Of a stretch of 36,159 nt of DNA, positions 1 through 7,731 are shown piece by piece. The DNA is taken from positions 1-36,159 of the forward strand of contig JAWKHR010000061.1 of assembly GCA_041394725.1 (NCBI GenBank), read 5' to 3'. A program made the translations under genes and the position numbers. Below the pieces are notes generated by a model, which was not told the origin of the DNA, did not search any database, and saw nothing but the letters and a program-made list of their open reading frames with translations. Origin of the DNA: JAWKHR01 sp041394725 (lineage in GTDB: Bacteria; Acidobacteriota; Vicinamibacteria; Vicinamibacterales; SCN-69-37). Each line of letters begins with the position of its first letter. Positions within the stretch are counted from its first letter, which is position 1.

Positions 1-1
1 G

Positions 2-388
2 CCGCGCACGGCCGCTGTGGCACTGGCGCCTCTGATCACGGACCAGGTCGTCGAAGTGTTCGGGGTCGCCTGTGTGTCGACGCGTCTGCATTTGCTTGCG
101 TGGCACATCCTGTCTCGGGGCACGCGTTCCGGTACGTCGGTGTCGATGCCGGACGTCTTCGTGCCAGCGTGCGTCGTCCCTGGCACAACGGGAGTGATCG
201 TTCTGCACAACCACCCGAGCGGCGATCCCACGCCGAGCGCCGACGATGTCGCTTTGACGAAGCGGCTGCAATCGGCCGGCTACGTTCTCGACATCCCGCT
301 GCTGGATCACCTGATCGTCGGCGAAGGCGGGCGGTACTACAGCTTCCGGGAGAGAGGCCAGATCGACGCACTCCGCTCCCGGATCTGA
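2..388 (+). CDS. radC: RadC-like JAB/MPN domain protein (5' partial)
   Basis: The reading frame is open to the left edge of the window, so the start is missing; the first internal candidate is a GTG at 17. The visible part carries the RadC-type JAMM signature HNHPSGDPTPSADD, followed by the typical C-terminal strand pattern LLDHLIVGEGG and YSF. The spacing matches the JAB domain of RadC proteins. RadC was named for DNA repair, but that role is not well supported. Short RadC copies are common on plasmids, integrative elements and defence islands, which fits the genes that follow. The N-terminal helix-hairpin-helix part of full RadC cannot be judged because of the edge. The family call is secure; the function is not. 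Confidence 0.88.
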   Translation, partial: PRTAAVALAPLITDQVVEVFGVACVSTRLHLLAWHILSRGTRSGTSVSMPDVFVPACVVPGTTGVIVLHNHPSGDPTPSADDVALTKRLQSAGYVLDIPLLDHLIVGEGGRYYSFRERGQIDALRSRI

Positions 389-588
389 CACCTCGCACGC
401 ATCCAATCCCTTCCGGCCATCACGTCTCGCGATCGTACGGCGCCGCTCGGCCCCGTCAAGCCTCGGCGCGTTGCGCCGACCCCGTTGGGGCTCTCGGGCT
501 TAACGGGCGCCTGCGCGGCGCCAGTCCTGGCACTTACGCGATGGCCGGCAGGACTGCTCAGCACACGCACACAGAAGGGAGGAACCTC

Positions 589-969
589 ATGCGCACGTCT
601 GCGCTCACGCCGCACATCTCAGTGGCCATCGGCCACCAGGTCCGGCTCTATCACGCCTACATCACGACAGCACCCGCCCGGTTGGACGCGCCATCGACGG
701 TGACGCTCTACGAATCCACCGTGACGGATCTCGCCGGCTTCGCCATCGAGCCTGACGCCATTCACGCACACCGCTCGAACACGTCCGCCCGCTTCGTGCT
801 CATCGACGCCGTCGAGCTCACCTGGCAGCGCGCCCGCTATGCCGACGACGGCCACCAGCTCACTACACCCGACGACGTGCTGGTCAGCCTGAGCACGCTG
901 CAACTCTGGCTCTGGCGACGGCTGAAGGCGCCATTCACCGGAGATTCCGACATCGCACGCACCAGTTGA
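589..969 (+). CDS. Hypothetical protein, 126 aa
   Basis: I do not recognise this protein. The ATG at 589 is chosen because a strong ribosome-binding site (AAGGGAGG, about 575-582) sits a few bases upstream. The frame is open further upstream, but that part reads through the end of radC and the intergenic spacer and is not convincing. The product is soluble, with no signal peptide or membrane segment and a tryptophan-rich stretch near the C-terminus (LQLWLWRRL). It lies between radC and a SpoVG-like gene, with about 45 bp to the latter, and all three are on the same strand. That suggests a small accessory operon typical of mobile elements. No function is proposed. Confidence 0.6.
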   Translation: MRTSALTPHISVAIGHQVRLYHAYITTAPARLDAPSTVTLYESTVTDLAGFAIEPDAIHAHRSNTSARFVLIDAVELTWQRARYADDGHQLTTPDDVLVSLSTLQLWLWRRLKAPFTGDSDIARTS

Positions 970-1013
970 ACCACCGCACAACCGAAATGACCCCACTCAC
1001 AAGGAGAAGAACC

Positions 1014-1339
1014 ATGGAGACCACACGCATCACCGTCCGTATCCTGCCGAACAACAGCAGCACGCCACCCGGGAAACTTGCCGACGCCGAGGTCCACTTC
1101 GCTGGCGGCGAGCTGGACGGCCTCAAGCTGATCGGATTCGCCGTCTGGCTGCGGCGCGACGGCAACGGCCGCAACGTGACGTCTCCCCGCGCGCCTCGTT
1201 CACCGTCCACGGCGGCTGCCGCAGCTTCGCGCTGTTGCGCCCGGTGATGGACCCCAACGCCCAGGGCCGCATCCGCGATGCCGTCCTGCGCGCCTACGAC
1301 GAGATGGAACAGCACGTCAGCGAGGCGAGTACCTTGTGA
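1014..1339 (+). pseudogene. SpoVG-like small protein, frameshifted
   Basis: The ATG at 1014 has a good AAGGAG site at 1001-1006. The first frame encodes METTRITVRILPN through GRNVT and then falls into low-complexity sequence ending at 1247. From about 1195 the next frame continues with SFTVHGG, RSFALLRPVMDP and RIRDAVLRAYDEMEQ, ending at TGA 1337-1339. Joined, the product is about 108 residues. Its order of features resembles SpoVG: an N-terminal beta strand, then a GxxxxFPAR turn (compare VAMPSKR), then a C-terminal HPI-TRGKIQDAVL-Y-like helix. SpoVG is a small nucleic-acid-binding regulator. The resemblance is my own reading by eye and would need a profile search. The shift (net +2 or -1, between about 1181 and 1196) may be a real mutation or a sequence error. 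Confidence 0.5.
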
Positions 1340-1347
1340 ACGAGTGG

Positions 1348-1394
1348 GAGGGGCTGCCCCGGACACCCCGAAGCGATGCCTTGGGGCAGCCCTC
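1348..1394 (+). terminator. Inverted repeat, possible terminator after the SpoVG-like gene
   Basis: The arms GAGGGGCTGCCCC (1348-1360) and GGGGCAGCCCTC (1383-1394) pair over 12 bp with one bulged base, enclosing a 22-base loop. The hairpin starts about ten bases after the stop codon of the preceding gene. No T-run follows, so it is at best an atypical terminator. It could equally be a structured leader or a protein-binding site. Confidence 0.35.
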
Positions 1395-1423
1395 AAGAAC
1401 GGCACAAGTGCAGGCGAAACAAT

Positions 1424-1443
1424 AGCGAAATCGCTGCTATACT
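1424..1443 (+). promoter_or_regulatory. Candidate -10 box with adjacent palindrome
   Basis: TATACT at 1438-1443 is a good sigma-70-type -10 hexamer in an otherwise GC-rich stretch. Immediately upstream is a perfect 12-bp palindrome AGCGAAATCGCT (1424-1435), where a repressor or activator could bind between -10 and -35. I see no good -35 hexamer. This would drive the 1638-8804 operon with a leader of about 190 bases. Confidence 0.3.
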
Positions 1444-1637
1444 CTCCGCTCCCGAGGCACGACCCTCGCCGAGTCCAACCGGGTCAGGCGCGGAGCGTGT
1501 GAGCCGGAGCCTCGGCGCCTGAGGGGCCAAGCCAACGACCGCAATTGCAGCAATCAACCGAGCGGTCGATTCCCGAAGATCGGCCGCTGGCCGGCGGCCA
1601 TCAGGCGGTCAACTACGATAGCGAGCGAGATTGCGCG

Positions 1638-3587
1638 ATGGGAAGACCCTATCAGACAGAGCTGCACGAGATTCCCGCGACCCCAATTGGGCGGCGTCCG
1701 TGGATCTGGACGGGCCGCGGCGGGCGATCGCGGCCGCGAGTGCCTTGCCGCTTGTGGCTGTCGGATCTCGGCGGGTCGTTGACCGCAGCACACCTCCTAG
1801 CCGCTATGCACAGACGACTGTGTGGGCAACACGCCTCGGTGCTTACGCCGCTAGAGGCTAGACACCGCATTAATCCCGCTGCCTCGGTCTGGTTGCTGAG
1901 CGCAGGCGGGACAAACGTCGACATCCTCTCGGCATTCGCTGGACTCGTCCGCGCCGAGCCAGAGCAGATGGCCGTGCTTTGTGGTCGCAAAGGAAGTCCG
2001 TTGTGGCTGGCGGCGGCAGCGCACCAGTTCGTCGACCTGGTGGATGCCGAAGGGCCTTCGGGCAAGGACGGCTTCCTGGCCACGAACTCCCTCGTGGCCG
2101 CGTGTGTGCTCTTGTGTCGTGGTTTCAGCGAGGTGTGCGAGAGTCCGCTTGACCTCCGAGAGCTTCGGTCGTTCTTGAAGGGGCTGGTTGGGCGCCCAGG
2201 CCGACCCGCTCCTTGGAAGGGGCGTGCTCAGGAAATCTGGTCTAAACGGACAGTCGTTGTACTGCACGGGCCTGCGACTAGCGCCGCCGCTGTCGACCTC
2301 GAATCGAAATTCACAGAGGCCGCGCTCGGGAACGTTCAGATAGCTGACTACCGCAATTTCGCGCATGGACGGCACCACTGGCTTGCGAAACACGGCGAGA
2401 CCAGCAGCGTGATCGCCTTCATGACGGAGGAAGATCGAGAGTTGGCGGAGAGGACGCTGGCTTTGCTTCCTGCAGACATTCCGCTGGCTCGATTTGACCT
2501 GGAAGGCAACTTCCTGCAGGTTGCCCTGAAGGGGATTCTGACGGCACTTCATCTCGTTGGCTGGGCGGGCGAGCAGCGTCGGATTGATCCCGGAAGACCT
2601 GGTGTCCCAAAGTTTGGGCGCCTCTTGTTTCATCTCTCGGCCCCGCGGGAACGATCCGTGAGGTCGCGCACGATCTCGGACAGTGATTGTGCTGCCATCG
2701 AACGGAAGGCCGGTGTCTCGATTGACCAATTGGAGGCTCATGGCGATGCCGGTCCGTGGCAGCAAGCACTCACGTCGTTCAAACGCCGATTGCTTCGCGG
2801 TCGGTACGTGGGCATTGTCTTCGACTACGACGGCACTCTCGTCGACGCGCGCGAGCGTTCGGCTCCGCCACGATCCGAGATCGCCACGGAGTTGGTACGT
2901 CTCCTGTCGGGCGGCCTCGCAATTGGTGTCGCCACGGGCAGAGGAAAGTCCGTTCGCCGTGACCTTCGCCAATGCCTCCCAAAGCCTCTCTGGCCCCAAG
3001 TCTGCGTCGGCTACTATAACGGCTCAGACGTCGCTTCCTTGGACTGCGACTCCGCTCCGACCGGCACGCCGGCTCCCTGTGACGACTTGGTGGCGATCGC
3101 CGAGGAACTCGAGGCACACTGGGGGCTCAAGGCCATCGCATCTGTCACGTTGCGTCCGCGACAGCTCACGATCGAGTCGGCTAGGCCAGGGCTAGACGAT
3201 AGGCTGTGGGACATCACCACTCAAGTGGTTCAAGCCCACGGCTCTCGCGACGTGTCCGTCGTTCGGTCGCGCCACTCAGTGGACGTTCTGGCGCCCGGTG
3301 TTTCCAAGACGGCCGTGATCGACGTAGTGAGGGCGTCCTTCCTCCAGGCAAGCGGTGACGTGTTGCGAATCGGCGACCAGGGGCGGTTTCCAGGGAACGA
3401 TTACGCACTCCTGGCTGCGCCACACTCCGTCAGCGTTGATCGCGTGTCTGTCGATCCGAGCACTTGCTGGAACCTCGCTCCGAGGGGCTATCGTGGCATC
3501 CAGCTCACGGCCGCGTACTGTCGATCGCTTCATCGACGGTCGGATGGGGCATGGCGACTCGCCATGCCTTCCTGGAGAACGCTGTGA
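1638..3587 (+). CDS. Double-SIS sugar-phosphate-binding domain fused to HAD phosphatase
   Basis: This 649-residue protein begins at ATG 1638. The first half has two SIS-like (sugar isomerase) units. The first carries VWLLSAGGTNVDILSAF (about residues 93-109), which matches the phosphosugar-binding loop of SIS domains. The second carries YRNFAHGRHHWL, which resembles the FAHG segment of isomerase-type SIS proteins. The last third is a HAD hydrolase: motif I FDYDGTLVD with D396 as nucleophile and D398, motif II ATGRG, a lysine in GVSKTAV, and motif IV RIGDQGRFPGND. The layout resembles Cof or sucrose/trehalose-phosphatase-type HADs. The predicted activity is binding or isomerising a phosphosugar and then dephosphorylating it; the substrate is unknown. 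It is the first gene of the operon, and its TGA overlaps the next start by 4 bp (GTGA). Confidence 0.82.
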   Translation: MGRPYQTELHEIPATPIGRRPWIWTGRGGRSRPRVPCRLWLSDLGGSLTAAHLLAAMHRRLCGQHASVLTPLEARHRINPAASVWLLSAGGTNVDILSAFAGLVRAEPEQMAVLCGRKGSPLWLAAAAHQFVDLVDAEGPSGKDGFLATNSLVAACVLLCRGFSEVCESPLDLRELRSFLKGLVGRPGRPAPWKGRAQEIWSKRTVVVLHGPATSAAAVDLESKFTEAALGNVQIADYRNFAHGRHHWLAKHGETSSVIAFMTEEDRELAERTLALLPADIPLARFDLEGNFLQVALKGILTALHLVGWAGEQRRIDPGRPGVPKFGRLLFHLSAPRERSVRSRTISDSDCAAIERKAGVSIDQLEAHGDAGPWQQALTSFKRRLLRGRYVGIVFDYDGTLVDARERSAPPRSEIATELVRLLSGGLAIGVATGRGKSVRRDLRQCLPKPLWPQVCVGYYNGSDVASLDCDSAPTGTPAPCDDLVAIAEELEAHWGLKAIASVTLRPRQLTIESARPGLDDRLWDITTQVVQAHGSRDVSVVRSRHSVDVLAPGVSKTAVIDVVRASFLQASGDVLRIGDQGRFPGNDYALLAAPHSVSVDRVSVDPSTCWNLAPRGYRGIQLTAAYCRSLHRRSDGAWRLAMPSWRTL

Positions 3588-4729
3588 ATCAGGACCTTGC
3601 GCTGAGTACCCTCAGCTCGATTATGAAGTGGTCTGACGGCCAGGCGCGTGAGGAGTTCGCCTGGTTGCGGCTGATGGCGCGAGTGAAGTACGACGAGTAC
3701 AGTGATTTCCTAGCTGGCGCTCGCTTCATCGAGAGCCTTGCTCGATGGCTGCAGCAATTTGAGCGCGGTGAGCGAGCCGTTGCGTACGACTTCGTCCGAA
3801 ATCAGCTGGTGTTCATCAGCGCGACGGAAATGCGCAGACTCGTTGAGTCGTTCTATCCCCAGTTCGTGCAACGCTACCTCGTGACACGTGTCGCGCGTCG
3901 CCTGGCGATTCCGACCTATCGCGTTTGGAGCACTGCTGATGGCGTCGCGGCTTTCGAACGCTTGCGTCGGAACGTGCTCTTCATGGGGTTGAGTGACGGT
4001 GCACACGTTGACATTCTGCGCCATGCGAACGCCGGTGTCCTCTCGAACGAGCAGGTAGTCCCAAGCACGCAAGTTGACCCTGACAAGTGGCGCGATCTCC
4101 TGAAGAGGCTGCGAAAGGAGACGGGCGACAAGGACGCCCGGTTCGCGGCCGTCTACCTGATCGACGACTTCATGGCGACCGGAACCTCCTTCCTGCGCTT
4201 CAATGCTGACAGCCACGCATGGTCGGGCAAGCTCTTGCGTTTCAGTGATTCCGTGAAGATCGCCCTGAGCGCTCTTGCTGATGATCCTCCCTTTGAGCCC
4301 GACTGGGAGCTTTGCATTCACCACCACGTAGCAACGTCTAAGGCAGCGACGGATGTTGCGGCTCGTCTCAGGGACATCAGAGGATTCCTTCAGGCCGAGA
4401 TCTCTACGTCTTCTCTCTTCTCAACGCACGGCGTCGTTCTTCCTGCAGATCTGCCGATCGACGCGATACCTGACCGCAATGTAGATCTGATCGCACTGAC
4501 CCAGAAGTACTACGATCCCGTTCTTCGCACAGAGAATACGGATGTGGGGGGAACCACTCACATGGGACTCGGATACGGGGGGTGCGCGCTGCCGCTTGTG
4601 CTGTCGCACAACACACCGAACAACTCGATTGCCCTGCTGTGGGCAGAGACGCCTGGCGGCCAGGACGAGCGGGGCCAACCCGTCCCCGCGATGCGCTCAC
4701 TCTTCCGGCGCAGGCAGCGCCACGGCTAA
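3584..4729 (+). CDS. Phosphoribosyltransferase-like protein of a predicted conflict system
   Basis: The chosen start is GTG 3584, which overlaps the preceding stop as GTGA and has GGAG six bases upstream. An in-frame ATG at 3551 lies inside the upstream gene and is less likely. The product has 381 residues. The motif VYLIDDFMATGTSF (about residues 190-203) matches the PRPP-binding loop of type I phosphoribosyltransferases (two acidic residues, then A/T-T-G-T). The regions before and after are not those of any housekeeping PRTase I know, so the base or acceptor is unknown. I recall a profile family called PRTase-CE, linked to predicted conflict systems, that could fit, but this is unverified memory. 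An enzyme making or breaking a ribosyl-phosphate bond would suit the SIS/HAD and PfkB neighbours. It could also be a non-catalytic nucleotide sensor. Confidence 0.72.
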   Translation: MNQDLALSTLSSIMKWSDGQAREEFAWLRLMARVKYDEYSDFLAGARFIESLARWLQQFERGERAVAYDFVRNQLVFISATEMRRLVESFYPQFVQRYLVTRVARRLAIPTYRVWSTADGVAAFERLRRNVLFMGLSDGAHVDILRHANAGVLSNEQVVPSTQVDPDKWRDLLKRLRKETGDKDARFAAVYLIDDFMATGTSFLRFNADSHAWSGKLLRFSDSVKIALSALADDPPFEPDWELCIHHHVATSKAATDVAARLRDIRGFLQAEISTSSLFSTHGVVLPADLPIDAIPDRNVDLIALTQKYYDPVLRTENTDVGGTTHMGLGYGGCALPLVLSHNTPNNSIALLWAETPGGQDERGQPVPAMRSLFRRRQRHG

Positions 4730-4737
4730 GAACCGAG

Positions 4738-6660
4738 ATGGCAAACCCGTTTGAAAAGCGTGCGACCGAGTACCTCCGCGACGACGAGGCGTTCCTCGCG
4801 GTCGTAACGCCTGAGCCGCTAGTCACGTTCTTTGCCAAGCCAGCCAAGGAGGGCAGGCTCTACGACCGGCTGACGACGATCGTGGGAACACCTGGCAGCG
4901 GCAAGACGACTCTGGCTCGTCTCTTCCAGTACCCAACCGTCAAGACACTGCTCCGGAATCAAGATGCCAGCGCATACCGTCCTCTGGTTGACGCCTTGAC
5001 GGAGTGCCAAGCGATCCAAGATTGGCGCCCGTTGGTTGCGGCCTGCCGCCTGCCGCTCGAAGCCGAGTACCGTGAGTTCTGGGAGTTCCCGTACCCTGAC
5101 GAGCTCAAGGCCGGCCTCATGATTGGCCTGCTCCAAGCTCGCGCAGTTCTGGCGTGGCTCCGTAGTCTGCAGGCCGGAGGCCACTCTCTTGACGCCATCA
5201 CCGTCGTGCCTCGGCCAGATGCGGAGGCCGCAAAGATCGCGATTGGCGGAATGGCCCCGCGCGATCTCTTGGAGCGAGCGCGGCAGATTGAGTATTCAAT
5301 CTACCGAACGTCGGCGGCGCTTGTGCCCCCGTCGATCGCCGAACTCGACGCGGATGCGGTAGCGGCATACCGTCCGCTCGACGTAATCGACGAGTTCATT
5401 GTTGACAATGATGGCGAGAAGTTGTCGCTGCGGCCCCTCGTTATCTTCGACGACGCCCACAGCCTTCACCCGGCTCAGCTCCTTGCCTTGCACCGGTGGT
5501 TGGCGCGGCGCGAGCTGCGCGTAGCGCGCTGGGTGCTCATGCGCCTCGATGCGTTGAGTCCAAGTGAGGTGCTAACGGCCATCGATCCCGTTGCAGACCG
5601 AACTGGTGAGCCGGGCCTGAAGAAGACGCGCGAAGTCACGGACATTTGGCGTCAGAGTCGAGAGGATAGGGGCAATCAGCGGCGCGCTTTCAGGCGAATG
5701 GCGAGAGATATGGCCGACCGCTATCTTGGCCAGATGGAGATCTTCGCGCGCCGGCGGCTGAATAGCGTCACCGATCTTCTTGGGACGGAGCCAGACAGTC
5801 TCTCGCCGTCCGATCTGGAGCGTCTTGGGCGAACGGTCGGCAGCGTTCAGCGGCGGCACAGGATAGGCGTTGAACGCCGCGGTGAGTTCGAGGCGGAGGT
5901 CAACCGGTATGTGGAGGCATCCTCGAAGGAGGACGGAGGCGACGACGTCAGACTCGCGATGCTGAGCATCCTCCTGCATCGCTATCTGAAAAGGGTGCCG
6001 CAGCGCAGCCTCCTGGAGGATACCGAAGAGGCAAACGCACCTGCGAGACCGATCGTTGCCGATAGCGGGGTGGCGGACGGAGCCAAGATCCACCTGCTTC
6101 ATCAGTTCAAGCGCCCCTACTACTACGGCATAGACACCCTTTGTGACGCCAGCTCTGAGAACGCCGAGCAGTTTCTTCAGTTGGCGGCTCGCTTGGTGGC
6201 ACAGTCTGAGACGTTGCTGATTCGTGGCAAGCCTCCAACCTTGCGGAGCGGGCAGCAGCATCACTTGTTGCGTGAACGAGCGACGGAGATCGTGGAGCAA
6301 TGGGATTTCCCACACTGCCGCACGGTGCGTCGCATGGCCGATAGAATCGCGCAGCAGTGCGTGGAAAAGTCTCTAGAACAGAACGCGTCTCTTGGCGGAG
6401 GCGCCAATGCCATCGGGATACCTCAAGAAGAGTTCGAAGCAATACCGAAGGAATATCCAGATCTTGCAAGGGTGCTGCAGTTCGCGGTGGCGTACAACGC
6501 CTTGACGTTGGTTCCGAATCACGGAACGAAGAAGCGCCTCTGGTGCCTCATCGAGCTGGGAGGCGCATTGGTTCTTCACCACGGACTGACGCTCCGAAGA
6601 GGTGGATTCTTGGAAAGGCGGACGGCGGATCTTCTGCAGATCTTCGGAGAGATGGCCTGA
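4738..6660 (+). CDS. Orc1/Cdc6-like P-loop ATPase
   Basis: The ATG at 4738 lies eight bases after the PRTase stop. The 640-residue product has Walker A GTPGSGKTT (G50 to T58, K56) and Walker B LVIFDDAH (D238, D239), far apart in sequence, with a helical insert between them. The N-terminus NPFEKRATEYLRDDEAFL followed by PLVTFF leads straight into the P-loop, as in AAA+/Orc-Cdc6-type ATPases recruited to conflict systems. A C-terminal part of about 350 residues is alpha-helical by composition and unrecognised, and could be a sensor or a nucleic-acid-binding region. The likely role is an ATP-dependent switch or scaffold controlling the operon's enzymes. I recall a profile family named ORC-CDC6-like that should match; this is unverified. 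Its stop overlaps the next ATG by one base (TGATG). Confidence 0.78.
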   Translation: MANPFEKRATEYLRDDEAFLAVVTPEPLVTFFAKPAKEGRLYDRLTTIVGTPGSGKTTLARLFQYPTVKTLLRNQDASAYRPLVDALTECQAIQDWRPLVAACRLPLEAEYREFWEFPYPDELKAGLMIGLLQARAVLAWLRSLQAGGHSLDAITVVPRPDAEAAKIAIGGMAPRDLLERARQIEYSIYRTSAALVPPSIAELDADAVAAYRPLDVIDEFIVDNDGEKLSLRPLVIFDDAHSLHPAQLLALHRWLARRELRVARWVLMRLDALSPSEVLTAIDPVADRTGEPGLKKTREVTDIWRQSREDRGNQRRAFRRMARDMADRYLGQMEIFARRRLNSVTDLLGTEPDSLSPSDLERLGRTVGSVQRRHRIGVERRGEFEAEVNRYVEASSKEDGGDDVRLAMLSILLHRYLKRVPQRSLLEDTEEANAPARPIVADSGVADGAKIHLLHQFKRPYYYGIDTLCDASSENAEQFLQLAARLVAQSETLLIRGKPPTLRSGQQHHLLRERATEIVEQWDFPHCRTVRRMADRIAQQCVEKSLEQNASLGGGANAIGIPQEEFEAIPKEYPDLARVLQFAVAYNALTLVPNHGTKKRLWCLIELGGALVLHHGLTLRRGGFLERRTADLLQIFGEMA

Positions 6661-7731
6661 TGTCAGAACTTCGTTGGGGACGTTGCATCGAGCATCGTGG
6701 AGATGACGCGCGCACGTTCGTGGCGGAGTACTTCGCCGGCACGGGACGCCGGGTGGCACTCGTTGCTGGCGGTGGGTTCGACCCGCGGGCCGTCGCCCTG
6801 TTCGAGGAGTTGCTGGCCGTGTGCAAGTCTCTGCGCGTGCTGCTTCTGCGGGAGGAGCGGCCGGAGCCGGCACGTGAACTGCTTGAACGGGCCACGGCGA
6901 ATCTCAATCGCTTCGCCGCCGACAAGGTCGAGGTAACGATTGCGAAGGTCGAGATATTTGGACCGGATAACGCCGTTGTTGGCGGGCGCAACGCGGTCAA
7001 TGCGGTAGCCGCCTACTCGCTTGAGGGAGTGACGGACGTCGTCGTTGATGTGAGTGCCCTGTCCGTCGGAACCAGCTATCCCATCGTGCGCTACCTCCGC
7101 GAGCAAATCGCACGTGAGGCAAAGAACCTGCACGTGTTCGTCGCCTTGGATCCCGCGCTGGACGAGGCCATCCGGCCCGTAGCGAGCGACAGCGTCGGCT
7201 TCGTTCACGGATTCCGTGGCCGCTGGGCCCTTGACTCTACTTCCGGGGCAGCCAAGCTGTGGATGCCTCAGTTGGCACGTGGTCGGAATTCAGCGCTTCA
7301 GCGTATTCACGACTTCCCTCGCGCCGCACGACACGTGTCCGATTGTCCTGTTCCCTTCACACCGCCCTCGGCAGGCTGACGCGCTGGTGCAGTCGTACAC
7401 GACGGAGGTGGAGAGCACGTGGTCGGTCGACCCTCGGAATCTGGTGCATGCATCGGACGAGGAACCGCTCGATCTATACCGGACCATTCTGCGGATCGAC
7501 TCTCTTCGAAGACCAGTATTCGAGGAAACGGGAGGGTCGATGATTGTGCTGTCCCCCATGGGAAGCAAGGTCCTGGCTCTCGGCGCGCTGCTCGCGGCTC
7601 TTGAGCGCGATCTGCCAGTGGCTCACCTGGAGGCGATCTCGTACGAGCTGATGGAGATGCCGGACGTGGCGACCTCGCCGAATCTGATCCACCTCTGGCT
7701 CGAGGGAGAGGTCTACACTAGAAGGCCATGA
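6660..7731 (+). CDS. Rossmannoid protein, CARF-like features, one apparent frameshift
   Basis: The ATG at 6660 is coupled to the ATPase stop. The first frame runs to 7379, but the sense switches frame at the CCC run 7316-7318. Dropping one C joins QRIHDFL to APHDTCPIVLFPSHRP, and the gene then ends at 7731, giving about 356 residues. The segments VALVAGGGFDPRAV, VTDVVVDVSALSVGTSY and SMIVLSPMGSKVLALGALL look like successive Rossmann-type strand-loop-helix units. The SPMGSK-type loop near the C-terminus is reminiscent of CARF/SAVED-like ligand sensors. I infer, weakly, a sensor of a nucleotide-like molecule; an enzyme is equally possible. Coupling at both ends (TGATG before, ATGA after) suggests the gene is meant to be intact, so a sequence error is plausible. 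Confidence 0.6.

Larger units (their letters stand above)
1340..1637. other. Intergenic leader ahead of the five-gene operon
   Basis: This is a 298-base stretch without a convincing gene. It holds a long inverted repeat just after the SpoVG-like gene (1348-1394), then an AT-richer patch with a short palindrome and a TATACT box (1424-1443). About 190 bases of leader follow, containing nested GC-rich repeats (around 1490-1530) in which I see no defined riboswitch. An open frame runs upstream of 1638 but has no ribosome-binding site or recognisable sequence. Confidence 0.5.

Noticed and set aside
100..969. Single long gene from base 100 through the 589 gene
   Set aside because: The region 100-588 lies on the RadC coding frame's shadow and an intergenic stretch; the strong ribosome-binding site before 589 marks the true start.
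1278..1502. Short plus-strand frame of 74 codons
   Set aside because: It overlaps the SpoVG-like 3' end in another frame and the hairpin; no start signal.
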